Origin: Phycicoccus sp. | Lineage (GTDB): Bacteria; Actinomycetota; Actinomycetes; Actinomycetales; Dermatophilaceae | Assembly (NCBI GenBank): GCA_017993715.1 | Contig: JAGOME010000022.1 | Coordinates: forward strand, 1-55,308 | Direction of reading: 5' to 3' | DNA length: 55,308 nucleotides | In this document: positions 45,787 through 54,277 of the stretch, piece by piece | Position numbering within the stretch: the stretch's first letter is position 1 | How the letters are laid out: each line of letters opens with the position of its first letter | The notes under the pieces: generated by a model | Databases searched by the model: none | Told to the model about the DNA's origin: nothing | Seen by the model: the letters and a program-made list of their open reading frames with translations, nothing else | Translations under genes and position numbers: made by a program

Positions 45787-45810
45787 CGGCATTCCCTCTC
45801 GAGAATGCCG
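45787..45810. repeat. Inverted repeat between ssb and rpsR
   Basis: CGGCATTC and GAATGCCG facing each other across 8 nt, within the 194-bp ssb-rpsR gap. This may attenuate transcription between ssb and rpsR. The adjacent 45700-45780 stretch has several GGCGCC repeats. Confidence 0.55.
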
Positions 45811-45829
45811 GGTGCTCACGGTCAGAGGA

Positions 45830-46426
45830 TCAGAACGGGGGCTCGTCGTAGGCCGGGGCATTGCCCCAACCGCCGCCGCCACTCTGACCGCCTTGGCCAC
45901 CCTGGGAACCGCCCTGAGCGGGCCGTCCCTGGTTGCCCTGGCCGCCGCCACGCTGGTCGCCGCCCCAGCCGCCGCCTTGGCCACCCTGCGGCGCGGAGCC
46001 ACCGGTTGCCCACGGGTCGTGCTGCTGGCCGCCGCCGCCGAAGTCGCCGCCACCGCCACCGCGCTGGGTCTTGGTGACCTTGGCGTTGGCGTAGCGCAGG
46101 GAGGGACCGACCTCGTCGACGTCCATCTCGACCACCGTGCGCTTCTCGCCCTCTTTGGTCTCGTAGGACCGGGACTTCAGCCGCCCCGTGACGATAACGC
46201 GGGTGCCGCGCTGGAGCGACTCCGCGACATTCTCGGCCGCATCGCGCCAGATCGAGCAGCGCATGAACAGCGTTTCGCCGTCCTTCCACTCGTTGGACTG
46301 ACGGTCGAAGGTGCGCGGCGTCGAGGCAACAGTGAAGTTGGCGACCGCGGCACCCGAGGGGGTGAAGCGGAGCTCAGGGTCACCGGTCAGATTGCCGACG
46401 ATCGTGATGGTGGTCTCGCCTGCCAT
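45830..46426 (-). CDS. ssb: Single-stranded DNA-binding protein
   Basis: 198 residues: OB-fold (1-115: [56 protein letters not shown]), then a Gly/Gln-rich disordered linker and the conserved acidic tip DEPPF that recruits repair and replication partners. Binds single-stranded DNA during replication and repair. Second gene of the operon. Confidence 0.98.
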   Translation of the reverse strand: MAGETTITIVGNLTGDPELRFTPSGAAVANFTVASTPRTFDRQSNEWKDGETLFMRCSIWRDAAENVAESLQRGTRVIVTGRLKSRSYETKEGEKRTVVEMDVDEVGPSLRYANAKVTKTQRGGGGGDFGGGGQQHDPWATGGSAPQGGQGGGWGGDQRGGGQGNQGRPAQGGSQGGQGGQSGGGGWGNAPAYDEPPF

Positions 46427-46484
46427 GGGTGTGTCGTCCCCTCCGGGTGTAAACGCGTGCTGCGAGCGAAAGGTGGGACGTCGC

Positions 46485-46772
46485 TCAGGCGCCGGGGCGC
46501 ATGAGCTTGGTCCGCATGATGAGCTCGTTGAGGCCGAGCTGGCGGTCCAGCTCCTTGGCCGTCGCGGGCTCAGAGGTGAAGTTGACGACGGCGTAGATGC
46601 CCTCGCCCTTCTTCTTGATCTCGTAGGCGAGGCGACGACGGCCCCAGACATCGACGTTGTCGATGGTGCCGCCGTCCTTGGTGATGACGGTGAGGAACTT
46701 GTCCAGCTGCGGCTGGACCGTCCGGTCGTCGAGCTCGGGGTCGAGGATGACCATGAGTTCGTACTGACGCAT
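46485..46772 (-). CDS. rpsF: 30S ribosomal protein S6
   Basis: 95 residues: [26 protein letters not shown], then [23 protein letters not shown], the S6 signature. Partner of S18 in the small subunit platform. Ribosome site GAAGGAGG before the ATG. First gene of the operon; DnaA-box-like sequences lie about 90-110 bp upstream. Confidence 0.98.
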   Translation of the reverse strand: MRQYELMVILDPELDDRTVQPQLDKFLTVITKDGGTIDNVDVWGRRRLAYEIKKKGEGIYAVVNFTSEPATAKELDRQLGLNELIMRTKLMRPGA

Positions 46773-46857
46773 GCGTGAACCCGCCTCCTTCGGTCTAGAA
46801 CGGTCACGGTCTTTCCGTGACAGGAGGGTATGCAGCGTGCCCGACATCCCGCCCGAA

Positions 46858-46880
46858 CTATCCACAGGGGGTGTGGACAA
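46858..46880. promoter_or_regulatory. Two facing DnaA-box-like sites upstream of rpsF
   Basis: CTATCCACA (46858-46866) and TGTGGACAA (46872-46880), the latter the complement of the actinobacterial DnaA box TTGTCCACA, 5 bp apart and inverted. They could let DnaA affect expression of the ssb operon. Confidence 0.45.
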
Positions 46881-46933
46881 CATGGGTGGGCCTGGGCAAC
46901 CGCTCAAGGGTACCTGCCGGGTTCGACCGTGCC

Positions 46934-48247
46934 CTAATCCGGGACGACGTGGACCGGCAGGGCTGCGGCCTCGGGAGCAGGAGCGCGACCCGGGTGTCGA
47001 AGGCGCGGCGCACGGGACCCAGCAACGGCGCGGGACCAGACCGCCCACGCCAGCCAGCAGATGGCGAGCAGGCGCAGCACGAGGAATACGGCATACCAGC
47101 CGGCCGGCAGGCCCCGCTCGGGGTTGTCCTGGAGACCGCCCACATAGAGCCACAGGGCGACGAAGTGCGCCGCCTCGGCGGCCCACCACCACAGGATGTC
47201 CCGCCAGGCCAAGCCGGCGAGGGCCACCAGCGGGACGAGCCAGAGCGACGCCTGCAGCGGGAAGGACTTGCCGGTCACCAGGACCACGGCCACCACGACG
47301 AGCAGGATCGCGAACGCCGGCGGAGGGTTGCGCACCCCGAGGATGAGGGCGGCTCCGAGCAGGCCCGCGACGATCCAGCCGAGCACGGCCAGCGCGGTGG
47401 CGACCAGCGGTGGCACGGCCACGCCGGCCATCGTCGCGATGTGCCAGGGCGACCCGAGGTTGGTCGACGCCCCGAACCAGGAGCGCCACGCCTGGATCGC
47501 GATGTCCGGAGACATGACGGCGAGGAGCAGCGACCCAGCAACGGCCGCGGCGAAGCCTTGGAGGAGCCGGCCGAGCGCTGGCCGGTCGCCCTGACGCACG
47601 GCGATCAGCACGAGGAGCAGGACCGCGAGGAGCGGATAGGTCCGGGCCATGAATGCCGCGCCGAGCGCGGCGCCGGCGATCCCCGGCCGACCGCGCAGCC
47701 AGCACCAGACACCGACAGTGCATAGCGTCACGCCGAGGAGGTCCGGGGCGAGGAACACCGTGAGCGCGGCGACGGGCGACAGCGCCAACGCCAGGGGCCG
47801 CGCGCTCGGGTGGCGCGGGGTGCGCGTGACGAGCCAGACCATCAGCGCGAGCGCCAGGACCGCGAGGACCGCCCAGGTCGCCATGAATCCCCGCTGCGCG
47901 TCAAGCACGTCGCCGCCACCGGTGAGCCCACCAATCGTGCTCATGAGCAGACCGCTGAGGATCGGCTGGTCGAGCGGGACCTCACCGCGCAGGTAGGCGA
48001 GGGGGCCAGACATCAGACTCGTCGTCGCCACGGCATTGGCCATGTCGGAGTAGCACATCCGCGCCATCGGGTCGGTGCCGACCCACCCATGACTCAGGCA
48101 GTACTGGATGCGCCCCAGCCCCGCAATGACGGGCAGAGCGGCCAGCACGGCATAGCCAAGCCCGACGCGCACCGGCTCGGTCAGGCGAGCCCGGGTCCCG
48201 ATCGGGCCCAGGAGCCGATCGGCGAGGTGCGCGTCGGGGTCGGTCAT
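46934..48247 (-). CDS. Polytopic membrane protein, probable GT87-like (DUF2029) glycosyltransferase
   Basis: 437 residues with about ten transmembrane helices. A first extracytoplasmic loop with YCYSDM-like acidic residues ([17 protein letters not shown]) fits the catalytic loop of GT-C polyprenyl-phosphate-sugar-dependent transferases. Helix-loop segments such as [21 protein letters not shown] follow. The position between the PBP gene and rpsF matches Mycobacterium Rv0051. Probably adds mannose or another sugar to an envelope glycolipid; substrate unknown. ATG at 48247 preferred over TTG at 48250. Confidence 0.8.
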   Translation of the reverse strand: MTDPDAHLADRLLGPIGTRARLTEPVRVGLGYAVLAALPVIAGLGRIQYCLSHGWVGTDPMARMCYSDMANAVATTSLMSGPLAYLRGEVPLDQPILSGLLMSTIGGLTGGGDVLDAQRGFMATWAVLAVLALALMVWLVTRTPRHPSARPLALALSPVAALTVFLAPDLLGVTLCTVGVWCWLRGRPGIAGAALGAAFMARTYPLLAVLLLVLIAVRQGDRPALGRLLQGFAAAVAGSLLLAVMSPDIAIQAWRSWFGASTNLGSPWHIATMAGVAVPPLVATALAVLGWIVAGLLGAALILGVRNPPPAFAILLVVVAVVLVTGKSFPLQASLWLVPLVALAGLAWRDILWWWAAEAAHFVALWLYVGGLQDNPERGLPAGWYAVFLVLRLLAICWLAWAVWSRAVAGSRAPRLRHPGRAPAPEAAALPVHVVPD

Positions 48248-48260
48248 CAAAGGTGAGGCG

Positions 48261-50471
48261 TTAGTTGAGGGCTGGTGAGGATGGGAGCCCCGAGACGCTG
48301 AGCGTGGGGGTCGGGATCGAAATCGTGGGGGTCGGGATCGAGATCGACGGGCTCGGCACGGTCTCGGTGGGAGTCGGGGTTGACGTCGTCGGGCCCGAAG
48401 GCGTCTCCGAGGGCGTCTCTGAAGGCGTCTCGGTGGGCGTGGGCTCCTCCGTCGCCGGCGGAGGCACGTAGGCGTCCTCGTTGATGTAGGCCGGCTCCGG
48501 GAAGTCGATCACATCGGTGCCGGCAATCGCCTGCCCCATGTAGTCCGTCCAGATGCGCACCGGGATCGAGCCACCGGTCAGCTCGCCGACACCGGGAATG
48601 TCGTTCATCCGGTTGGCCTCCACGAGGGAGCCGTCGCCCCGGTAGATGCCGACGGCGGTCGCGAGCTGCGGCACGAAGCCGTCGAACCATGCCCCGTAGT
48701 TGTCTGACGTCGTCCCGGTCTTACCGGCGGCCGGTCGACCGATGTTCTGCGCGTAGCTGCCCGAGCCGTACTCGACAACCGCCCGCATGGCGGTGATGAC
48801 ATCGGCCATCGTGTCCTCATCGAAGACGCGCGTGGTCTCCGGCTCGGCCGTGTAGTCAAAGACCCCATCGGCACTGCGGGCGGACTTGACGATGTACGGC
48901 GTGGCGTGGATGCCCTGCGCCGCGATCGTTGCGTAGGCGTTGGCCATGTCGATGACGCGGACGTTGTCGCTGCCGAACACGTTGGCGTAGTTGGTCTGCA
49001 CTTCGGTCGTCACACCGGCATCCGTTGCCGCCTTGGCGGTGCGCTCCGGAGTGCCCAGGATGTTGAGCTGGGCGTAGATCGTGTTCACCGAGCTGGCGGT
49101 TGCGTCCGGCACGTCCATGTAGCCGAACGAGCCGTTGCCGAAGTTGCTCACCATGCCCTGGCGCGCATTCTGGGTCGAGGCGGTGCTGTCCTTGAACTCG
49201 TCGAAGTACTGCGGCCCGCTGCCGTCAAAGGTCGTGCGCAGGTTGACCTTGCCGGAGTTCAACGCCCCGATGAGGCCGAAGATCTTGAAGGTCGAGCCGG
49301 CCTGGATGGTCGCGTCGGTCGCGTCGTTCCACTGGCGCTCGGCGTAGTCCGCGCCACCGTAGATCGCGGCGATCGCTCCGTCTCCGGGGATGATCGACGC
49401 CAGTCCCGCGTGCAGGGGCTCGCCCTCGGTGACCTCGGGCAGGCCGTTCTGGACAGCGGAGATGGCCGCGTCTTCCTTGGCCTTGTCGATCGTGGAGACA
49501 ATGCGCAGCCCGCCTCGGTCGATGTCCGTTGGCGCCAGCTTGAGCTTGTTCTCCAGCTCGCTCTTGACGAGTTGAGTCAGGTAGCCGGTGGTCCCGGTGG
49601 CCGTCTTCTGGACGTACTCGATCGGCATGGCGAAGGTCTGGGCGGCTCGCTCGTCGGCGGTGATCCAGCCCTCGGTCACCATGCCATCCAGGACGTAGGT
49701 CCACCGCTCCTGCGCGTTCTGCAGCTGCTCCTCGCCAAGGTCCGGGTCGTAGTAGCCGGGACCGTTGACGACGGATGCGAGGAACGCCCCCTCGCTGACG
49801 GTGAGGTCCTTGGCGTCCTTGCCGTAATACGCCTGCGCCGCGGTCTGAATGCCGTACGCGCCGCGCCCGTAGTAGATCGTGTTGAAGTAGTTCTCGAGGA
49901 TCTGGTCCTTGGTCTGCTGCTGGTCGATCTTGATCGAGATCAGGATCTCCTTGGCCTTACGGGTGATCGTCCGGTCGGCCGTCAGGAAGTAGTTCTTGAC
50001 GTACTGCTGGGTGATCGTCGAGCCACTGCCCTGGACTTCACCGCCCTTGACGGCGGTCCACACCGACCGGGCGATGCCGGTCGGGGACACGCCGCTCTCC
50101 TGATAGAAGTTGCGGTCCTCCGCGGCCAGCATGGCCTTTTGCACGGGCTCGGGGATGTCACCGAGCGGCACCGACTCGCGGTTGATCTCGCTGATGCGCG
50201 CCATCTCGGTCTCGCCGTCGGCGTAGTAGATGATGCTCGCCTGCGCCGTGGCGATGTCATTGGGCTGAGGCACCTTGATCAGCGCATAGGCGACGCCGAC
50301 CCCGGCGATGCCGAGCACGCCCAGGATGACGAAGGTCCAGACGATGCGCTTGAGCCAGCGTCGCTTGCGCTTGGGTGGCTTGCCAGCGGGATTGGAGCGA
50401 CGGCTGGCACGCGAGGGGCTGGACGTCGACGCACGACGCGAAGGCTCGGAGGAGCGGGAGGAGTCAGACAT
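48261..50471 (-). CDS. Class A penicillin-binding protein (transglycosylase/transpeptidase)
   Basis: 736 residues: basic cytoplasmic tail, one transmembrane helix (about 43-65), GT51 domain with catalytic Glu118 (AAEDRNFYQ) and GSTITQQYVKNYF, and a transpeptidase domain with SxxK AGSTFK (Ser about 393), SVN and KTGT. A Pro/Ser/Thr-rich C-terminus has repeated ETPS and SIPTPT units. It synthesises peptidoglycan, corresponds in position to PonA1 of Mycobacterium, and forms an operon with the GT87-like gene (13-bp gap). Confidence 0.94.
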   Translation of the reverse strand: MSDSSRSSEPSRRASTSSPSRASRRSNPAGKPPKRKRRWLKRIVWTFVILGVLGIAGVGVAYALIKVPQPNDIATAQASIIYYADGETEMARISEINRESVPLGDIPEPVQKAMLAAEDRNFYQESGVSPTGIARSVWTAVKGGEVQGSGSTITQQYVKNYFLTADRTITRKAKEILISIKIDQQQTKDQILENYFNTIYYGRGAYGIQTAAQAYYGKDAKDLTVSEGAFLASVVNGPGYYDPDLGEEQLQNAQERWTYVLDGMVTEGWITADERAAQTFAMPIEYVQKTATGTTGYLTQLVKSELENKLKLAPTDIDRGGLRIVSTIDKAKEDAAISAVQNGLPEVTEGEPLHAGLASIIPGDGAIAAIYGGADYAERQWNDATDATIQAGSTFKIFGLIGALNSGKVNLRTTFDGSGPQYFDEFKDSTASTQNARQGMVSNFGNGSFGYMDVPDATASSVNTIYAQLNILGTPERTAKAATDAGVTTEVQTNYANVFGSDNVRVIDMANAYATIAAQGIHATPYIVKSARSADGVFDYTAEPETTRVFDEDTMADVITAMRAVVEYGSGSYAQNIGRPAAGKTGTTSDNYGAWFDGFVPQLATAVGIYRGDGSLVEANRMNDIPGVGELTGGSIPVRIWTDYMGQAIAGTDVIDFPEPAYINEDAYVPPPATEEPTPTETPSETPSETPSGPTTSTPTPTETVPSPSISIPTPTISIPTPTLSVSGLPSSPALN

Positions 50472-50681
50472 AGGTGCTTTCTCGTCCGGGGACTGAAGTC
50501 CGCGAGATCCCTTGTGCGCCGCGGGACCCGCGGCGGGCGCATCGAAGGGACCGGGTCGATCCTCCAGTATGCCGCCCAAGGCTCGGTACCCAGTACGCTC
50601 ACGGCCCCTCAGGGGTTCCCTGGCGACCTGAGGCCACGCGTAGCCGGGGGAACGCGATGCTGCGACGGGCGGCATTCGCGC

Positions 50682-50687
50682 TACAGT
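50682..50687 (+). promoter_or_regulatory. -10 element TACAGT upstream of ino1
   Basis: TACAGT with about 105 nt of leader before ino1; no clear -35. Confidence 0.4.
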
Positions 50688-50691
50688 TGAG

Positions 50692-50718
50692 GACTGACAA
50701 ACTCGCCATATGTCAGTC
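50692..50718. promoter_or_regulatory. Candidate operator of ino1
   Basis: GACTGACA-N11-TGTCAGTC, perfect inverted repeat just downstream of the -10; a third GACTGAC copy is near 50758. Position suits a repressor blocking transcription. Confidence 0.5.
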
Positions 50719-50799
50719 AGCGAGTGCCCGGCAGGGACGGGCGCCCACCGCGACAGTGACTGACGGCATTCGTCCCTCTTTCGTTCAGGAGTACCTCTG

Positions 50800-51891
50800 A
50801 TGGGATCCATTCGCGTCGGCATCGTTGGTGTCGGCAACTGTGCGAGTTCGCTCGTCCAGGGTGTCGAGTACTACAAGGACGCGGACCCCGCGTCGACCGT
50901 CCCCGGCCTGATGCACGTGACCTTCGGCGACTATCACGTCTCCGATGTCGAGTTCGTGCTCGCCCTCGATGTCGATGACAAGAAGGTCGGCAAGGACCTC
51001 TCCGAGGCGATCAACTCGTCTGAGAACAACACCATCAAGATCTGCGACGTCCCCACCACCGGGATCACCGTGCAGCGTGGCCACACCCTCGATGGTCTGG
51101 GCAAGTACTACCGGATGACGATCGACGAGTCCGCCGCCGAGCCGATCGATGTCGTCCAGGCACTGCGTGACGCCCAGGTCGACGTGCTCGTGTCGTACCT
51201 GCCGGTCGGGTCCGAGGATGCCGACAAGTTCTACGCGCAGTGCGCGATTGACGCGGGCGTGGCCTTCGTCAACGCCCTCCCGGTCTTCATCGCCTCCGAC
51301 CCCGAGTGGGCCGCGAAGTTCGAGGCCGCCGGCGTGCCGATCATCGGCGACGACATCAAGAGCCAGGTCGGCGCCACCATCACCCACCGGGTCATGGCCA
51401 AACTCTTCGAAGACCGCGGCGTCGTGCTGGACCGCACCTACCAGCTCAATGTCGGCGGCAATATGGACTTCAAGAACATGCTCGAGCGCGAGCGGCTGGA
51501 GTCCAAGAAGATCTCCAAGACCCAGGCCGTCACCTCCAACCTGACCGGCGAACTCGCGGGCAAGACGCAGGACCGCAACGTCCACATCGGCCCGTCGGAC
51601 TACGTCGCCTGGCTCGACGACCGCAAGTGGGCATACGTGCGCCTCGAGGGTCGCGCCTTCGGCGACGCCCCCCTCAACCTGGAGTACAAGCTCGAGGTCT
51701 GGGACTCCCCCAACTCCGCGGGCATCATCATTGACGCCATCCGCGCGGCCAAGATCGCCAAGGACCGCGGCGTCGGCGGCGCGCTCCTGTCGGCGTCGTC
51801 CTACCTGATGAAGTCCCCGCCGGAGCAGCGCCCGGACGACATCGGGCGGGCGCGCCTCGAGGCCTTCATCGCGGGCACCGAGGAGCGCTGA
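50800..51891 (+). CDS. ino1: Inositol-3-phosphate synthase
   Basis: 363-residue NAD-dependent enzyme converting glucose-6-phosphate to 1D-myo-inositol-3-phosphate, the precursor of mycothiol and phosphatidylinositol. Rossmann motif [16 protein letters not shown] at the N-terminus; conserved [37 protein letters not shown] and [12 protein letters not shown]. Actinobacterial length. AGGAG lies upstream of the ATG. Divergent from the PBP gene as in Mycobacterium. Confidence 0.97.
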   Translation: MGSIRVGIVGVGNCASSLVQGVEYYKDADPASTVPGLMHVTFGDYHVSDVEFVLALDVDDKKVGKDLSEAINSSENNTIKICDVPTTGITVQRGHTLDGLGKYYRMTIDESAAEPIDVVQALRDAQVDVLVSYLPVGSEDADKFYAQCAIDAGVAFVNALPVFIASDPEWAAKFEAAGVPIIGDDIKSQVGATITHRVMAKLFEDRGVVLDRTYQLNVGGNMDFKNMLERERLESKKISKTQAVTSNLTGELAGKTQDRNVHIGPSDYVAWLDDRKWAYVRLEGRAFGDAPLNLEYKLEVWDSPNSAGIIIDAIRAAKIAKDRGVGGALLSASSYLMKSPPEQRPDDIGRARLEAFIAGTEER

Positions 51892-51917
51892 GGGTTCTCG
51901 CCCAGCAGCTTTGCGTG

Positions 51918-51957
51918 AGCGGGCGGCATTCGGATTCAGTTCCGAATGCCGCCCGCT
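51918..51957 (+). terminator. Terminator of ino1
   Basis: Perfect 17-bp arms (51918-51934, 51941-51957), loop TTCAGT, 26 bp after the stop. Each arm contains CGGCATTC/GAATGCCG. Confidence 0.8.
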
Positions 51958-51991
51958 TCCGCATCCGCCCACGAGCAGGTGGCCTGCTGGG

Positions 51992-52052
51992 TCGAGATGA
52001 CGTGACACGCGGACGAATGCCGCCTCGGGCTCCGCGTGTTACGTCACCTCGA
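51992..52052 (-). terminator. Hairpin family 2, copy 3, terminator of the CCA-enzyme gene
   Basis: 22-nt arms (51992-52013, 52031-52052) with two mismatches around a 17-nt loop that itself contains GAATGCC. It lies 9 bp after the stop of the leftward gene and completes, with the ino1 hairpin, the convergent gap. Confidence 0.7.
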
Positions 52053-52061
52053 GGGGGGAAG

Positions 52062-53516
52062 TCAGGAGGACTGGGTGGCCCACCAGTCGCGCAGTCGCTG
52101 CTCGGCGACCTCCTTGCCGAGGATGCCCTCGTCCAGGCGCAGCGCCAGCAAGTACTTGTAGGCCCGGCCGAGCACCGGCCCGGGCGCGATCCCGAGGATT
52201 TCGGCGATCTCGTTGCCGTCGAGCTCCGGGCGCACCGCATCGAGCTGCTCTTGAGCGAGCAGCCGGTCGATCCGGAGCTCGAGCTCGTCGTAGCTGCGGG
52301 CCAGCATCCGGGCCTTGCGGACGTTGCGGGTCGTCGAGTCCGCCCGGGTCAGTCGATGCAGCCGGGGCAGCAGCGGACCCGCGTCGGTGACGTAGCGGCG
52401 CACGGCCGAGTCGGTCCAGGCCCCGTTGCCATAGCCGTGGAACCGCAGGTGTAGCTCGACGAGTCGAGCCACCGCCTTGATCGTCTCCTTGTCGAAGCGC
52501 AGCGCCCGCATCCGCTTGCCCGTGAGCTTGGCGCCCACCATCTCGTGGTGGTGGAACGACACCCCACCCCCGGATTCAAACCGGCGGGTCGCCGGCTTGC
52601 CGATGTCGTGGAGCAAGGCAGCCAGGCGCAGCACCAGGTCGGGACCGGGCACGTCCTGGGCCGACGAGCCAGGCGGCCCTTCGAGGTCGATCGCCTGCTC
52701 CAGCACGGTGAGCGTGTGCTCGTAGACGTCCTTGTGGCGGTGATGTTCGTCGATCTCCAACCGCAAGGCGGGCAGCTCGGGCAGGACCTGGTCCGCCAGC
52801 CCCGACGCGACGAGCAGCTCCAGACCGGCCCGGGGATGCGGCGCAAGCAGCAGCTTGACCAGCTCATCACGCACCCGCTCCGCCGACACGATCTCGATCG
52901 AGGGCGCCATCTCCCGCATAGCCGCGAACACCTCGGGCGCCGGGACCACCGCGAGTTGGGCCACAAAGCGCGCGGCCCGCATCATCCGCAACGGGTCGTC
53001 CCCGAAGGACACCGCCGGCGTCGAGGGCGTGCGCAGCACCCGGGCCTGCAGATCGCCGAGCCCACCATGCGGGTCGACGAAGGCCAGCTCCGGCAGCCGC
53101 AACGCCATGGCGTTCATGGTGAAATCCCGCCGCGTCAGGTCGTCCTCGAGGGTGTCCCCGAACGCCACAATCGGCTTGCGGGTCACCCCGTCGTAGGCGT
53201 CAGCACGGAAGGTCGTGACCTCGACGACGGTCGCACCCCGCCGCGCCCCGATCGTGCCAAACTCCCGGCCCATGTCCCAGGTGGCGCTGCCCCACTGCGT
53301 GAGCAGAGCCTCGGTCTGCTCGGGTCGCGCCGACGTCGTGAAGTCCAGATCGGGACTCTCGCGACCCAGGAACGCGTCCCGCACCGGCCCCCCGACCAGC
53401 GCCAACTCATGCCCGGCAGCCCGGAAGACCTCGCCGAGCTCGGTGAGCAGCGCAATGACCGGAGCGAGATGGGCGACGGCCTGGCGGAGCAGGGCGGGGG
53501 ACGGAGCGGCAGACAC
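52062..53516 (-). CDS. CCA tRNA nucleotidyltransferase (PcnA/Cca family)
   Basis: 484-residue class II nucleotidyltransferase adding CCA to tRNA 3' ends. Head domain GHELALVGGPVRDAFLGRESPDLDF with catalytic DLDF and RRDFTMNAMAL; neck region SFGDDPLRMMRAARFVAQL; and a C-terminal HD-type domain (HRHKDVYEHT, LLHDIGKPATRR). GTG at 53516 chosen: it gives the normal N-terminus and follows TACCCT at leaderless spacing. Position beside a divergent Nudix gene matches Rv3907c-Rv3908. Confidence 0.93.
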   Translation of the reverse strand: MSAAPSPALLRQAVAHLAPVIALLTELGEVFRAAGHELALVGGPVRDAFLGRESPDLDFTTSARPEQTEALLTQWGSATWDMGREFGTIGARRGATVVEVTTFRADAYDGVTRKPIVAFGDTLEDDLTRRDFTMNAMALRLPELAFVDPHGGLGDLQARVLRTPSTPAVSFGDDPLRMMRAARFVAQLAVVPAPEVFAAMREMAPSIEIVSAERVRDELVKLLLAPHPRAGLELLVASGLADQVLPELPALRLEIDEHHRHKDVYEHTLTVLEQAIDLEGPPGSSAQDVPGPDLVLRLAALLHDIGKPATRRFESGGGVSFHHHEMVGAKLTGKRMRALRFDKETIKAVARLVELHLRFHGYGNGAWTDSAVRRYVTDAGPLLPRLHRLTRADSTTRNVRKARMLARSYDELELRIDRLLAQEQLDAVRPELDGNEIAEILGIAPGPVLGRAYKYLLALRLDEGILGKEVAEQRLRDWWATQSS

Positions 53517-53524
53517 GATGGTCA

Positions 53525-53530
53525 AGGGTA
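53525..53530 (-). promoter_or_regulatory. -10 element TACCCT, leaderless promoter of the CCA-enzyme gene
   Basis: TACCCT on the minus strand, 8 nt before the GTG. Confidence 0.45.
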
Positions 53531-53578
53531 TGCCGCCTCGGGCCCACTTCGGAGGAGCCTGCGGCACCGGCCGAGTCA

Positions 53579-53626
53579 GTTACCCAGCGGTAGAGGGGGC
53601 CAACACCCCACCTACCACGGGGTAAC
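53579..53626. repeat. Intergenic hairpin family 1, copy 3
   Basis: GTTACCC..GGTAG..GGGG arms around a 6-nt loop CCAACA, with right flank AACCGCTGCGG as in copy 1. It lies between divergent genes, so it cannot be simply a terminator here. The remaining gap to 53779 shows no gene. Confidence 0.7.
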
Positions 53627-53779
53627 CGCTGCGGTGGGCCGCCCGCCGAGCCCCCGAGGGAGGCTCGACCCGCGCCCAGCCCACCGCCCACCGCACCACC
53701 CAGCGCACTGTCGACCACAACGAGCAGATCTCACAGCCAGGTCCCGCGTCACACCGGGCTCTGCCCCACCCCCGCTGGC

Positions 53780-53785
53780 TACAGT
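53780..53785 (+). promoter_or_regulatory. -10 element TACAGT, leaderless promoter of the Nudix gene
   Basis: TACAGT, 6 nt before the ATG at 53792. Confidence 0.55.
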
Positions 53786-53791
53786 GACCAC

Positions 53792-54277
53792 ATGAGTCAC
53801 GCGGCAGCCGAGCCCCCCCGGGTTCCCCGGCGGCTGCCGTCCGTCGAGGAGCGCTCTGCCGGTGGGGTCGTCGTCGACATCTTCGAGGGGCGCGCGCGGA
53901 TCGCCGTCATCGCCCGCCGCAATCGGGCCGGTCGCGTCGAATGGTGCCTCCCCAAGGGCCACATCGAAGGCGCCGAGACGCTCCCCCAGACCGCCGTGCG
54001 CGAGGTGGCCGAGGAGACCGGCATCCTCGGGCGAGTCCTGGTCGAGCTCGGGACCATCGACTACTGGTTCGCCGTCGGAGACCGACGCATCCACAAGTAC
54101 GTCCACCACTACCTCCTCGAGGCGATCGGCGGCGACCTGACCATCGAGAACGACCCGGACCAGGAGGCGATCGACGTCGCGTGGCTCCCCCTGGCCGACG
54201 CTCACCGGCACCTGACCTTCCCCAACGAGCGTCGCATCGCTCGCGTGGCCTGGCAGCGTCTGGCCGGGGACCCCTGA
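53792..54277 (+). CDS. Nudix hydrolase (MutT4-like)
   Basis: 161 residues. Complete Nudix box GHIEGAETLPQTAVREVAEETGI (G-x5-E-x7-REVAEETG), preceded by EWCLPKG. It hydrolyses nucleoside diphosphates linked to another group; substrate not predictable. Place and neighbours match Rv3908 (mutT4). The stop overlaps the next start by one base (TGATG), indicating coupling. Confidence 0.92.
   Translation: MSHAAAEPPRVPRRLPSVEERSAGGVVVDIFEGRARIAVIARRNRAGRVEWCLPKGHIEGAETLPQTAVREVAEETGILGRVLVELGTIDYWFAVGDRRIHKYVHHYLLEAIGGDLTIENDPDQEAIDVAWLPLADAHRHLTFPNERRIARVAWQRLAGDP

Larger units (their letters stand above)
50472..50799. other. Divergent intergenic region, PBP gene / ino1
   Basis: The 328-bp gap contains three dispersed-motif copies (50568, 50671, 50765), the ino1 -10 and an operator-like repeat. 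A likely PBP promoter (TACTGG type) lies on the minus strand near 50591-50600. No ORF looks coding. Confidence 0.5.

Noticed and set aside
48906-50690. Long plus-strand reading frame opposite the PBP gene
   Set aside because: Antisense of a well-recognised class A PBP; composition (Val/Asp/Arg/Gly-rich) is typical of shadow frames.
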